A stretch of DNA of 64,000 bases from Adineta vaga. Lineage: Eukaryota; Rotifera. The notes below the pieces were generated by a model. That model saw only the letters and a program-made list of their open reading frames with translations, did no database searches and was not told the origin of the DNA. Location: contig CP075492.1 of the NCBI GenBank assembly GCA_021613535.1, positions 14,508,001 to 14,572,000 of the forward strand, written 5' to 3'. The translations under genes and the position numbers were made by a program. Below are positions 34,291-45,431 of this stretch, piece after piece. How positions within the stretch are numbered: the stretch's first letter is position 1; each line of letters opens with the position of its first letter.

Positions 34291-35478
34291 TTATTTCATA
34301 CGTTGTATTGTTTGCATAATCCAATCGTAATAATATGGTATATTGATATAAATATCAGGCCATGTTGAATTCCATCCACAATCAATGGTTTTCGATGCAA
34401 TACCAACTTGTTCCCAATAATAAATATCTTTATGAGGAATATGGATCTTTCGCATCAATGGTCCACCACTATCGCCTTGACAAGCATGATGATCTGATCT
34501 TCCTGCACACATTTGTCCCGGATGAACATTCGTAATTGATTGAAAGATTTGCGAACAATTAGGATGAGATGTCGATACATAGGATAATTTCACTTGTTGA
34601 AGATTTTGTGGATAGATGAACGTTCCAGGTTCAGCAGAAATACGACCCCATCCTATAGCAATTAATTCATCATTTGTTTGTAGAAACGATGAATTTGGCG
34701 TTGCTAAACAAATAGGACGAATATGTGAATCGTAACGAATGGGTTGATCAATTGTAAGAATAGCAAGATCATGTTGTAGTAAAAAATTGTAACGTTCATG
34801 AATAGAAACTTGTGTTACTTGATATCCTAAAGATGGATGAATACTTAGATTTAATCGATGTTGACCAGGAAAAATGAAGATAAATGGAGGCATATATTGA
34901 TGAACACAATGAGCTGCTGTTAAAATGTGTCGATCAGTAATTAAACTTGCACCACAATATGTTATTGGTTGACGATAGATGTCATAGATAATTAAAAGTA
35001 TTTGCCATGGCCATGCATCTTCACGTGCTGTTTCACCATTGATAATTCGAGCTGATTCTTCTGTTCGATTATGAAATGTTGGTTCAATCGATGAACATCC
35101 ACAAGTGCATGGCGTATGAAGAGAAAAATGTATTGAAATATTTTTTAAATGTGAAGATTCGGTAGTAATCGTTGAATAAATTGGTCTTAATCCAATAGTA
35201 AAAACTAAAATAATTCCAACACCAAAGACAAGAATGAGAACAATAGAAAGTATCAATAGTCCAATAGCACTACATTTGATTGATTTCTGATGATTTTTTT
35301 CTGTTTTTTTATGTGGTAAATAATTCAAATTTGGATGTTTGATAAAATACATTGGATGCGGTTGCATCATACAGCGTAGAAAATGAAAATGAAAAAAAAA
35401 TTTCTTTTTACATTTGATATCAAAGGACATTCTGTAATATGAGATAATGAACAATGTCACACAACCAGACAACAACAT
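34291..35478 (-). CDS. Type II membrane serine protease (S1 family)
   Basis: Single exon of 395 codons; the Met-Met pair near 35370 (MMQPHPMYF) is a likelier start than 35478. A cytoplasmic tail precedes a membrane helix (CSAIGLLILSIVLILVFGVG), a short stem with a CTCGC cluster, and a trypsin-fold domain. The activation site is ARIINGE. The catalytic triad is His in LTAAHC, Asp in HDLAIL and Ser in CQGDSGGPL. The residue six before the catalytic serine, which sets primary specificity (position 189), is His rather than the Asp of trypsin. The pocket wall reads IASKTIDCG where SWG is usual. So it should be active, but not with ordinary trypsin preference. It is probably a cell-surface processing enzyme. 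Confidence 0.88.
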   Translation of the reverse strand: MLLSGCVTLFIISYYRMSFDIKCKKKFFFHFHFLRCMMQPHPMYFIKHPNLNYLPHKKTEKNHQKSIKCSAIGLLILSIVLILVFGVGIILVFTIGLRPIYSTITTESSHLKNISIHFSLHTPCTCGCSSIEPTFHNRTEESARIINGETAREDAWPWQILLIIYDIYRQPITYCGASLITDRHILTAAHCVHQYMPPFIFIFPGQHRLNLSIHPSLGYQVTQVSIHERYNFLLQHDLAILTIDQPIRYDSHIRPICLATPNSSFLQTNDELIAIGWGRISAEPGTFIYPQNLQQVKLSYVSTSHPNCSQIFQSITNVHPGQMCAGRSDHHACQGDSGGPLMRKIHIPHKDIYYWEQVGIASKTIDCGWNSTWPDIYINIPYYYDWIMQTIQRMK

Positions 35479-36240
35479 ATAATCTTTCGTTTTCGTTTCA
35501 CTTAAATCTGCATTGAAAAGAACGTTATAAACTTTTGCAAAAAAACAACATCATACTCGTATTCATTGCCACTGTTATATTTATTCGTTTCTCATCATGA
35601 ATAAAAACTATGCGAGGGGTCAATAAGATAACGTATATGAGTACTGATCTATTTTTTTACAAGAGCATATTAACAAGTGAAGTAGGTGCATATTGTCAGT
35701 TTCACTACAATATTTTTACTTGCCATTCAGGTATTCAATTCGAGAGATATTTTGATCTATAATACATGATTTAAATCATCTAAGTGAATTTGCATTATTT
35801 GAAAATGATAATAAGTATAATTATGCTTTCACTCCACGTGCAACTATACATGGTATTTTTAGATACAAAAATCATCGTGGCCCAACAATTTTAATGCAAC
35901 TTGCACGGAAAATCTTGAAAGAGCAGAAAAACAAGTAATAGTGATTCACATTTTAGTCGTACTCGATATATGCGAATAAAATTTTGTTCGTGATAAAATT
36001 GGGGAACAACCACATGTAAAAATATTTAATAATATTAACAGATGTTTCATAACTTTGAAACGTTTTTTCGTCGAAAAAAGTGATGAATCTTCATTACTAT
36101 TTGATATTATTTATCGCATAGATCGACGAATTCGAAACCATTTTCAATAAAAAATGGTTCGCCCGATTTGAGAAAACCAATCAGAGAACAAACAATTACT
36201 TGGATGTGAGTGAGGGTGTGAGTATAAAAAAACACACCCA
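35479..36240. other. Intergenic region with one coding-like fragment
   Basis: Mostly AT-rich spacer. A stretch on the + strand near 35768-35940 stays open for about 57 codons (includes FALFENDNKYNYAFTPRATI) and looks protein-coding in composition, but has no start and no family I recognise. A GAGTGAGGGTGTGAG repeat with complementary CACACCCAAACCC lies at 36207-36246. Confidence 0.35.
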
Positions 36241-36245
36241 AACCC

Positions 36246-37226
36246 TATTCGTTATCTTTACCTATATCATTGTTGAATATCGAAAACATAACTAAAAACA
36301 TGACAATGTTCTGAACCATGATTTTAGTTGTTTTGTTATTGTTGTTTTATTATGGAATAGAAATCGTCTGCAAAGTACAATAGGATTATTTCTTTCTCAA
36401 ACAGAAAACGAAAAGTAACAAAAATATTTTTTTTATTTACACCATTCTTCTGCAAAGAGAAGATTAAACGATGTTGATGATATAAAATATCCAGAAGGGT
36501 TCATTTCTATCGGTACCATCGAAGATCGAATACGAAAATATGTATATACTATTCTTCACTTTCTGTCTAAGAGTTAAACAAAACCGTCAAATTTTTGACA
36601 TGATGTCTATACAGTGAAAGACAAAAAACACGAAAGAGTAGGACAATGAAATATATGAAAAGAAAAAAAATAACTACAAATTTAGAAATGAAGTATTGAA
36701 ATAAAATAATTGAAGGGTATGAGTATAAATTGAGATGTTCTTCCATTACATTCTTTATTCTCGCTTCACTTTTAATACAATACCAATAGAAGAATAGCTT
36801 TATGCGATACATTACCTCAAACGTTAACCTAATTATTGGATTAGTTCGAAGGTAAATATTATAGTGCCTTATATCAAATAAAGGTGAAATAGTATAAAGC
36901 AGCAAAAAGCAAGTGCGATGAAATATGTCATAGCTGGTAAGGAAAAAAAATGAAACAAGCATATAAAAAAGAATTAATTTGTACAGTTCACAGTATCTTG
37001 TTCTATGCGAAACATAGATATTTCGGTTATGGACACACGGGATAAAAGCAAGGTCGAGTACCATTCGTAGTAGTGGTGTTTGTACCGCATCTATCACAAA
37101 TGGAAGATTCCAGAGTAAGACATGTTCGAGTTCGTACGAGGACGCTAGTACCACACGTCATACTGCATGGACCAGACACCCATGTTGACCAAGAGCAAGA
37201 AGCTAGAAAATTAATAGAATTGAACA
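36246..37226 (-). repeat. Segmental duplication, copy A, with an orphan TSP1 exon
   Basis: Bases 36246-36470 and 36847-37210 are closely similar to 38406-38630 and 39160-39510. Within copy A an open exon at about 37027-37210 (-) encodes a thrombospondin type-1 repeat (SWSTWVSGPCSMTCGTS ... RTRTC) ending in TGCP-type cysteines and a stop. The signal-peptide, Cys-rich and Ser/Thr exons that go with this exon in copy B are absent here, so it is probably an orphan or pseudo-exon. Confidence 0.75.
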
Positions 37227-37670
37227 TAATGGTTTGCCTATCGGTGAATATTTTTCAATAAATGCGTGAGACGAGTATCATCCGCATGAATTTGTTCGAT
37301 TCTATCAGAAAAAATATACTAATTTTTCAAATTCACTGTCAATCGCTACCTTAGACAATACACTTTTTACTAAAGTCAGAGCATATTTACAAAGATTTCA
37401 TACTATTTGTCTCAACATACAAGATTTGATGATTGAACAGGTTCCTTATCAAAATGATGAAATGTTTTCAACTAGTTGATTATTTAAAATTTCAGTGCAG
37501 CAAGCATAATTGAATGTTGATCATATGATGCAAAATATCGTCTTCAGTCAATTCCAAAACGCTCTCAACTCAGTAAATGCCTACCTCGACACCTACTTAT
37601 CACATTATCTCTCGGACTGATCGTCACCGAACTACTCGTACTAAACTACTGTAGAAGTAGAAGTTTTGTA

Positions 37671-38218
37671 CTATGCCGTCAGAATAAAAATAATTTCAGA
37701 TCTCATACGTAATATTGTTTGTCTCAATAAATCTGCAGTTGAAATTGCATCAGTTGTTTGTATCGTATTACTGTCGATTATTGTAACTTGAGTTGCTGAA
37801 AATTCAATCGTTAGAATAGAGAAGAAACAATTTGTAAAAATAATCTCACTTGTTAATGAACACAAAGTAGTCCATGATAATGGTAAACACACTGTGTTCA
37901 TTGCACAACATGAATTTACAATACATACTGATGTATTCGATGCACATGTATACGTATTATTATTACAGGGTTGTAATAAAGTACAATGACTTGCGGGTGC
38001 ACAGTAACTAATATTGTCAAATGAACGATAATCAAAACAGGGTGTAGCTGATAGGCGGCAACTATTATTATTATTTGTGTTACATTGAGCAACAGAACAA
38101 TTTGTTAAAGTTGCCCGTGCAGAATGAGAAACAGAATAAAGACTAAATTTGATATTGAAATCATTTAGTGTACACGTGTAACTTGTTGATTGGGTATTTT
38201 GACCTAATCCTGAAAGAA
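37671..38218 (-). CDS. Cysteine-rich extracellular protein, start not found
   Basis: Two exons (about 38218-37854 and 37797-37671) join in frame over a 55-base intron. The peptide is rich in Cys and Asn with many N-glycosylation sequons (for example STSYTCTLNDFNIKFSLYS, CAPASHCTLLQPCNNN). It ends with a hydrophobic stretch (MRSEIIFILTA), perhaps a GPI signal remnant. An upstream exon with a signal peptide would be expected around 38250-38350, but I cannot identify one with confidence, so the gene may be 5'-incomplete or decayed. Its cysteine style resembles the second exon of the mucin-like gene at 39336-41161, suggesting a shared origin. Confidence 0.5.
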
Positions 38219-39335
38219 TATAATCAAACAGGAAAACTCGTCAATTATCAATTGATCTCAATCGAAAAATGATGATAAAGTAATGAATAAAATGAATTTA
38301 GATACATTTTTTCCTTCTATCTTCTCGATCAATGACATGATGCAATAAACGAACGATAATTGCGCTCACTTCTTTTTGTTTTACACTATTAAATTCTCGT
38401 CCATAGTTATTCGTTATCTTTACCTATATAATTGTTGAATATCGAAAACATAACTAAAAACATGACAATGTTCTGAACCATGATTTTAGTTGTTTTGTTA
38501 CTGTTGTTTTATTATGGAATAGAAATCGTCTGCAAAGTACAATAGGATTATTTCTTTCTCAAACAGAAAACGAAAAGTAACAAAAATATTTTTTTTATTT
38601 ACACCATTCTTTTACAAAGAGAAGATTAAAGTATTTTTAATGTTTTTACGTTTCAGACAATGTCGTTCTAATCAATACATATTTCTCGTTTTATTTTACT
38701 AACATAGATGGCAGAAAATATTCAAATGGTTTCAATTCTGTCTTTTCCATCGAACAGCGAATAAAAAAGTATTTATATATTATTCCTGATCACATTCTGA
38801 CTAAGAGTTTTAAAATAAGATCATCGAATTTCGATAAGATATCTATACAGTGAAAGACAAATATCGCGAAAGAACAAATAACTACAAATTTCGAAATGAA
38901 GTATTGAAATAGGATGACTGAATAGTATGTGCATAAACCGATTTGTTCTTTTACCACATTCTACGCATTCACTTCACTTTTTATACAATGCAGATAGAAG
39001 AAAAGCTTTATGAACAGTTAGATATCTTTAACATCTCATTATTGAAATGATAGATAGACAGATAGAAACTTGTATCGATTCGAGTTTGGATATTGTAGTA
39101 AATATAATAGTTAAACGATACGTTTCCGAAATGCTGATGCGAATATCGAATGAATTAGAAAGTAAATATTGTAGTGCCTTATATCAAATAAAGGTGAAAT
39201 AGTATAAAGCAGCAAAAAACAAGTGCGATGAAATATGTCATAGTTGGTAAGGAAAAACATGAAACAAACATATAAAAAAGAATTAATTTGTATAGTTCAC
39301 AGTATCTTGTTCTATGCGAGACATAGATATTTCGG
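38219..39335. repeat. Segmental duplication, copy B
   Basis: Bases 38406-38630 repeat 36246-36470 with few differences, and the similarity resumes toward 39160-39510. No gene recognised between the Cys-rich gene and the TSP1 exon. Confidence 0.75.
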
Positions 39336-41161
39336 TTATGGACACCCGGGATAAAAGCAAGGTCGAGTACCACTGGTAGTAGTGGTGTTTGTACCGCATC
39401 TATCACAAATGGAAGAGCTCAGATCAAGACATGTCCGAGTTCGTATGTAAGAGCTAGCACCACACGTCATACTGCATGGACCAGAAACCCATGCTGACCA
39501 CAAACAAGCTAAAAGATAAATGTGATTTAACACAATAATGAGTTTTATAGTGTAAAAAGTTTTCGAATTGATCTGTTTCTATTGCATTTCTTTTCTTTTC
39601 TATAACAATGACTACAGTTTATGTCCGAGGCTTAATAACTTATATCAATTATCTGATTCTGTCTCGAACGAACTTCTATTTTCTAATTAAGTATATGGTC
39701 GTTTCAAGTTTAATTCTAATCGGTATCCTAACCTCTGAACAGTTCAATGAACTTAGTCTTTCTATTCAAATTCACGAATCTTAGAAAAATATTAAGTCGA
39801 ATACTGACTTCATTGCACAAATTTTCAAACTACATAACATACGTATGATTGTAGCCGTAGTGGTCGTGCTTGTTGTTGATGTAGAGGTGCTTGTTGATGA
39901 TGTAGAGGTACTTGTTGATGAGGTGCTTGTTGATGAAGTCGAGGTACTTGTTGTTGAGGTGGAGGTACTTGTTGTTGATGTAGAGGTGCTTGTTGATGAT
40001 GTAGAGGTACTTGTTGATGAGGTGCTTGTTGATGAAGTCGAGGTACTTGTTGTTGAGGTGGAGGTACTTGTTGTTGATGTTGAGGTGCTTGTTGATGATG
40101 TAGAAGTGCTTGTCGTTACGCTTGTAACACTTGTTGTTGAGGTGACACTGGTTGTTGATGTAGAAGTGCTTGTTGTTGAAGTCGAGGTACTTGTTGTTGA
40201 GGTGGATGTACTTGTTGTTGATGTTGAGGTGCTTGTTGTTGATGTTGAGGTACTTGTTGATGAGGTAGAGGTGCTTGTTGATGATGTAGAAGTGCTTGTC
40301 GTTACGCTTGTAACACTTGTTGTTGAGGTGACACTGGTTGTTGATGTAGAAGTGCTTGTTGTTGAAGTCGAGGTACTTGTTGTTGATGTTGAGGTACTTG
40401 TTGATGATGTAGAGGTACTTGTTGATGATGTAGAGGTGCTTGTTGATGATGTAGAGGTGCTTGTCGTCGAGGTGGAGGTACTTGTTGACGTAGTACTTGT
40501 TGTTGACGTTGCTAAGAGAAAAAAAAATGTTGCAAATAAAAATACTGTAATTAATAGATATTTCAGGTCGTTGCTTACTTCGTGATGTAGTGCTAGTGGT
40601 ACTGGTCGTAGCTATTCCCAAGAAATAAATGAAAATCAATTTGAGTGTAACTCAAAAAATCGGAACAATCCTCTCTTACTTGTTGGAATGGGTGGACAAA
40701 TCAATGTGCTTGCTAGAGCCAATGGATAGCAGACAGGTTCACCGCAACGCGTACGTTGAACACATATTGTACTGTCGATAGGACACGTTGTATTATCCAA
40801 ATTACATCGTAGAAGAGCAGAACAAGATATTAGTGGCGAAGCACATATTCCTGTACTTGAATTTGTTGCTAAGGAAAAACATTCGCAATCATCATTAGAT
40901 GAACATGATGTTCGTTCAAGATTGCATGGAAACTCATTGCATGTTGCTACTGTTATGTTAACTACAAAAACAAAAACCTTGAAAACAAAAACAAAAAAAT
41001 ACTAATAGTGACAAACGCACTGTTTATTTGCTGTTGTTGTGATGTATTTCTGAAAAATAATCGTACAAAAAAGAGCTTAAGGCAAGGACAATGATCCATA
41101 ATACTTACATTAGAATCGCAATAAAGATTAGAATGATAAATCCTGAGTTCACTAATTTCAT
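39336..41161 (-). CDS. Mucin-like secreted protein with Ser/Thr repeats and C-terminal TSP1 repeat
   Basis: Five exons join in frame: 41161-41109 (signal peptide MKLVNSGFIILIFIAIL), 40961-40680 (Cys-rich, CNEFPCNLERTSCSSNDDCE), 40611-40579 and 40511-39843 (Thr/Ser repeats), and about 39510-39336 (thrombospondin type-1 repeat, LWSAWVSGPCSMTCG ... RTRTC, ending FYPGCP). The roughly 220-residue Ser/Thr block should be heavily O-glycosylated and extended. The TSP1 end would bind matrix or glycans. This is the layout of a secreted mucus or matrix protein. The repeat region also stays open on the opposite strand as Val/Glu/Asp repeats, which I take to be a shadow. Confidence 0.8.
39845..40511. repeat. 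Coding minisatellite (Ser/Thr repeats)
   Basis: Short units built on GTACTTGTTGTTGATGT-type words, with higher-order copies. A block at 39893-39970 recurs about 99 bases on. A block at 40093-40199, containing CGTTACGCTTGTAACAC, recurs about 186 bases on at 40279-40385. It lies wholly within the mucin-like exon and changes length in multiples of three. Confidence 0.85.
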
Positions 41162-42686
41162 GATTGTAATGAATATTTCGGATCGTTAGGTGAAAACTTT
41201 CGTTTATTACCAACTGTAATTGTTTCGTAGTATATAAAGATTGTTACATACTAGAATGGAAAGTGTATACATAGTTACATTTCAAACAAACTGATTAATC
41301 TGTTTCTATGAGGACAAATTTTTTTTTCATGCTCTAACAACCGTATAAAATATTCTTCAGAAAAAAGAAATGATTTAATAATTTGAAGTTTTCTTATTAA
41401 CATATCGAATGGACTAAAGAAAGAAAAATGACAAAAAAACAACCATACTATTTCAACAATACTCAAAAGAAAAAAAGTGATGCATAAAACGAAAACAGCC
41501 AATAAAGTGGTTGCATTAATGAGAAAAATTTCATTTTACTTGACTAAAACTCAAATACTTCGAATACCAATTCCGTTTCAATAATAGACAAAACTAATTT
41601 CAATCGGTAAAAACTTATCGGACAATTCTACACGACAAATATGTCTGTTAGCTTCTCTCTCTCTCTCTTTCGCTTCTGTTCTTAATATTTTTTACGTTTA
41701 AAAAGAAAATTATATTATCGGAGATCGAGAAAAAGAATTTCAATAGAAAGAAGAAAGAAAAGTATCGAACATCAAAAATATAATTACTTCAATTGTTCAT
41801 ACGTCATTTTCTTTCCGGTTCGGCTTGAACTATCAATGAAATCTAAACATATTTCTATATTACTTTTATTATTAGAGACGAGCAAATGAAAGATGATTGA
41901 CACATATGTATTTTACTCTTTATGGTGAGAGAGAGAAACAGAGAGAAGAGAAAAAAGTCGTTTGTTTGCATAAAGTGTGCTTCAACGACTGCTTTTAATG
42001 AAACAGAAAATAAATAAAATGTACAGATGAAGAATAACAACTTTCTTCTTACTCATTCTACTCAAGAAGATGCTGATGTCCAGTCGAAATCATTCTACGT
42101 TTCTGTTGTCTTTTCAATTCTTTCATATTGTATTTGTTTTTCTTGAATAATAATTTCATAGATCGATAATTAACAAGTTATAGATGAATGATCTATCATT
42201 TTCATTTCACCATCTTTACAGTACAATCGTTCCCTCTTCTTTTTCTCTCATTTGAACAAATTTAAGTCCCCGAGTTGTTTTGGCTTCTTTACATTTCTAT
42301 GTTATTTCATTATGGTGAAAAAAAATTTATTCAATCCAACAAATTTCATGTGAGAAAAAAAATATTTTTTAATTAGATTGTAGAAAAAAATCTATGCAAG
42401 CGATCTTTTCAAGGCTTTCTAAATATATCATAATTATTAATGATGAAATATCCTTGTAAAGATGCACTGTATTCGAAGGTTGAAAAAATCAGGTTTAAAA
42501 CAATATCTCAATGTGTTTCGTTGTTCTTATGACGTCAAATGACTCAATATGTAATTGAGTCGAATGAAAATCTGAATAAAGAATCTATTTACGTCACTAA
42601 TATATATTACGTTCTTTCTTTATTTAGTGCACAGTATTTAATATCGATATCATATACAAACGATTCATTCAAACAAAATTATTATC
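41162..42686. other. Long intergenic region
   Basis: 1.5 kb of AT-rich spacer with homopolymer and (CT)n tracts (near 41657-41670) and no recognised gene. Confidence 0.5.
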
Positions 42687-43103
42687 ATGCTTTATATGTG
42701 TAAATTCGTTGTACTGTTATTTGTCTTACATATTTCCTATGGAAAGACAATTTTATCTATTAAACCAATAAAATCATCGGCGTACATCATAATTCTTCCT
42801 CAAGATGGCACATCGAATGTTTGTTGTGATGCACAAATCACTATCAATTCTATTGCAGATAGTCGATGTCCAAGTAATGTTCAATGTATTTGGGCTGGAC
42901 AAGCGAAGGTTAAAGTAACTATCTCAAAAGCAGGAGCGTCAAGTGCAGCTGATTTGATTGTTGGTGCAAATCCTCAAAATAATGCTGTTGTAACTGTAGG
43001 TGGTAATCAATATAGTATAACTCTGACAAAAGTCATTCCATATCCTGGTGATGGAAAAACTGATGAACCGTCGGAAGCTGTTCTTCAAGTCGAATGTTTA
43101 TAA
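42687..43103 (+). CDS. Small secreted protein resembling bacterial envelope proteins
   Basis: Intronless, 138 residues, with a signal peptide (KFVVLLFVLHISYG). The mature part is predicted beta-rich and has a motif DSRCPSNVQCIWAGQAKV, with cysteines at CC, CP and QC. This C-P-x-x-V-x-C-x-W-A-G phrase is one I associate with small lipoprotein-like hypothetical proteins of Bacteroidetes and related bacteria. Here the lipobox is absent and a eukaryotic signal peptide is present. Function is unknown. Eukaryotic flanks with introns argue against contamination, so transfer from bacteria is plausible. Confidence 0.65.
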   Translation: MLYMCKFVVLLFVLHISYGKTILSIKPIKSSAYIIILPQDGTSNVCCDAQITINSIADSRCPSNVQCIWAGQAKVKVTISKAGASSAADLIVGANPQNNAVVTVGGNQYSITLTKVIPYPGDGKTDEPSEAVLQVECL

Positions 43104-43633
43104 ACTTTCAAATAAAATATCATACATTTGTTTTTTTTTATTCATAAATCAATTCATTTGAATAATATATATGAATTTTTTTTATTAAAAAAGAAATAAA
43201 GAAAAGTTATAAACACAAATGATTTTTTTTTCGATACTCTTAGATTCATTATTGATTCTGTTCTTTTCATGAATATATTCATTAAACAAGATTCTATTTC
43301 TTTCAATTTAATATTGTCTCTATATGTCTACGCGTTAATTTAAAAACTGTAAACTATCTAATTTATATTGTTTTCTTTAAACATTAAATTACATGTATTG
43401 TATTTCATTGTGCAATGACGGATTAAAAAATGTCGTTGATATTTATTCTATCCTTTTGTTTTCTTTCGTGTGGTTATATATTCATGTACACAATTATTTC
43501 GATTATAACAAATTAGACATACCTACCTATATGTATCCTTCCCTTTACTTATTATAAAATAAATGCATGAATAGATTCACATGTCAAATCAGTATATTTT
43601 TTCTATCAAAAATAAGTGTAATGTTATTGAGAT
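43104..43633. other. Intergenic, no gene recognised
   Basis: Very AT-rich spacer, nothing recognised. Confidence 0.5.
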
Positions 43634-44014
43634 ATGTATCCGCGTAGTGTTGGTTTGGCTGCTCCTCGTTTTGTACATAGTTGTACAATAAAAAACAACT
43701 CAAGTGGTCCTATTCGAGTACAGATTTTATACAAAGGACCAGCAGCGCAAGGAACAGGTGATCATCAAGAAACTTCAGTTGCTGATATACCAATTGGTGG
43801 AACTTATCAAGCTAAAGAACGTGTAACAAATCATGGATCGTATCAGACGCGCAAGGAAATAGCTGGTATCAAAGTGGTTCGAGTTAATGGACAAAAACAT
43901 CAATTATTAGCACCATTTGATGGTGTTAATGGTGTGGAACTTAATTGGCTGTTCATTATTGACAATTGGCAAATTCATTCGCTTAATCCAAATGCTACAA
44001 ATGGTCTATTTTAA
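43634..44014 (+). CDS. Small hypothetical protein
   Basis: Intronless, 126 residues, no signal peptide or membrane segment. It is predicted as an all-beta protein with regular alternation (CTIKNNSSGPIRVQILYKGP; EIAGIKVVRVNGQKHQLLAP). The pattern recalls small beta-sandwich proteins, but I do not recognise the family. Codon use and length support a real gene. Confidence 0.55.
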   Translation: MYPRSVGLAAPRFVHSCTIKNNSSGPIRVQILYKGPAAQGTGDHQETSVADIPIGGTYQAKERVTNHGSYQTRKEIAGIKVVRVNGQKHQLLAPFDGVNGVELNWLFIIDNWQIHSLNPNATNGLF

Positions 44015-44728
44015 ATTATATAACAAATTCATCGAATAAATTAATAAATCATCTTTTTATGACTATCTCAAATTCCTTTGATATTATATAAGGTGATAAA
44101 AACTATTATATATACTTCTATAACATCATTAGACAACCGTATTGAAAAACTAGATTTTAAATAAAATATTTAGATTACAGAATATGTTTTATTTTAAAAA
44201 CTCTTGCTACCATGTCTTTTGTTGATATATATATCTATAGAAAAGTTGTATTCTTGTGGAGGGTGTGGATGTTTTTCTCATGTAATACTTTGTCTTAGTC
44301 AATTTTTTAACGGCAAACTATTTTTCCCAAAGTACGCGCTGGTATTCGAATCTGTCATGTATGCAGTTTTTACCTGGTCTTTATCGTGTAGTGAAAATGT
44401 GTAATTGGAAAAATGCCAATGAAAAGTCGAATTTTGAAACTATGAGAAGATGTGTTAGTTTAGCAGGGATTACTCAAAATCGATAGTAATCAATGCAATG
44501 TTTAGATACATTTAGTACTAAAAGAGTTCGAGCTACGTTTTTGAAAAAATGTTTATATCACAAATTTCTAAAAAAAATCATCATTTGATATACTCTTTTT
44601 GTTCAATCGATTCGTTTATTAATGTAAAGCAACTAATCACTACTATTAATTTAGTAAAAAATGCGGATTTTCTGTTTTTTTGAAGTACTAATATAATATT
44701 TCATTGTGTCACATGATAAATGGATAAA
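44015..44728. other. Intergenic, no gene recognised
   Basis: Spacer between convergent genes; nothing recognised. Confidence 0.5.
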
Positions 44729-45431
44729 TTACGCACCTTGTGCACGCATTCCAATCGCAGCAGTCGTTGCTAAACAGAATGGACAGCAACAACATACGAA
44801 CAAAAATACAATTGGAATAAGAATAAGAATGTAAGCAAATCGATAGACTAATGCTGAACAAAATTGAGGATGATCTGGATAATCATATCGAACATGACTC
44901 CAAGCACCAAATATCCATATACATCCGAAAATAAACCAGACAATCAGAAAGATATTGAGAAAGCAGGTAATTATGGTGATGACAGAAACGCCTGGATTAT
45001 TAACGCCAACTGCTGCAGTTATACCAGTTTTGCGATCTGCTGGTTCTTCAGATGATTTCATAGATTTTGCTGATAGATATGTTCGAATTTGATTTAAAAT
45101 AGCAGAAACAATTCCAACAGCACCAGCAACGAAAAGATATTTTGGTATTTTTGGATTGATTGGACATTCATCAGCATATCTCCAACCAATATATAATTGT
45201 AAAACTAAAATAATAAAAAATGATTTATGATTGAAAATATCTAAAAATTTTCTTACGTGGTATAATTAATGAAAGTAATGCACCAATAGATAAGAATATA
45301 GGTGAACTTCCAAGTTGAGTTAAAGCTACAGCTGGACCTTTAGCACGAACAGCTGACTCAGTTGGTGGGACCGATCCAGTAGTAAGATCATTTTTCTCTT
45401 CCAAAGAAATAACTGTTTCTGTTGCTGTCAT
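44729..45431 (-). CDS. Four-helix membrane protein, TMEM272-like
   Basis: Two exons (45431-45255 and about 45205-44729) joined across a short GT-AG intron (IIP-LLQLYIGWRYADECP). The protein of about 217 residues has a polar N-terminus, then four hydrophobic segments: SSPIFLSIGALLSLIIP, YLFVAGAVGIVSAIL, VITIITCFLNIFLIVWFIFG and FAYILILIPIVFLFVCCCCP. The phrase WIFGAWSHVRYDYPDHPQFC before the last helix resembles the TMEM272-like family. No enzyme motif. The C-terminal Cys run after helix 4 may be palmitoylated. Confidence 0.65.

Noticed and set aside
36567-37154. 195-codon open frame on the minus strand in the TSP1 duplication
   Set aside because: Overlaps the true TSP1 exon in another frame. 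Composition is random hydrophobic, and similarity is explained by the DNA duplication.
39845-40511. Possible CRISPR array
   Set aside because: Units are contiguous tandem repeats without unique spacers, in a eukaryotic coding exon.
39845-40585. 246-codon plus-strand frame of Val/Glu/Asp repeats
   Set aside because: It is the antisense reading of the Ser/Thr repeat exon. The minus-strand reading has a signal peptide, spliced exons and a TSP1 domain.
39830-40639. 269-codon minus-strand frame of Asn/Lys/Tyr repeats
   Set aside because: Another frame of the same minisatellite; no flanking exon joins it in frame.
44339-44360. GGTATTCGAATCTG as a tRNA T-loop
   Set aside because: No matching acceptor, D or anticodon arms can be formed around it.
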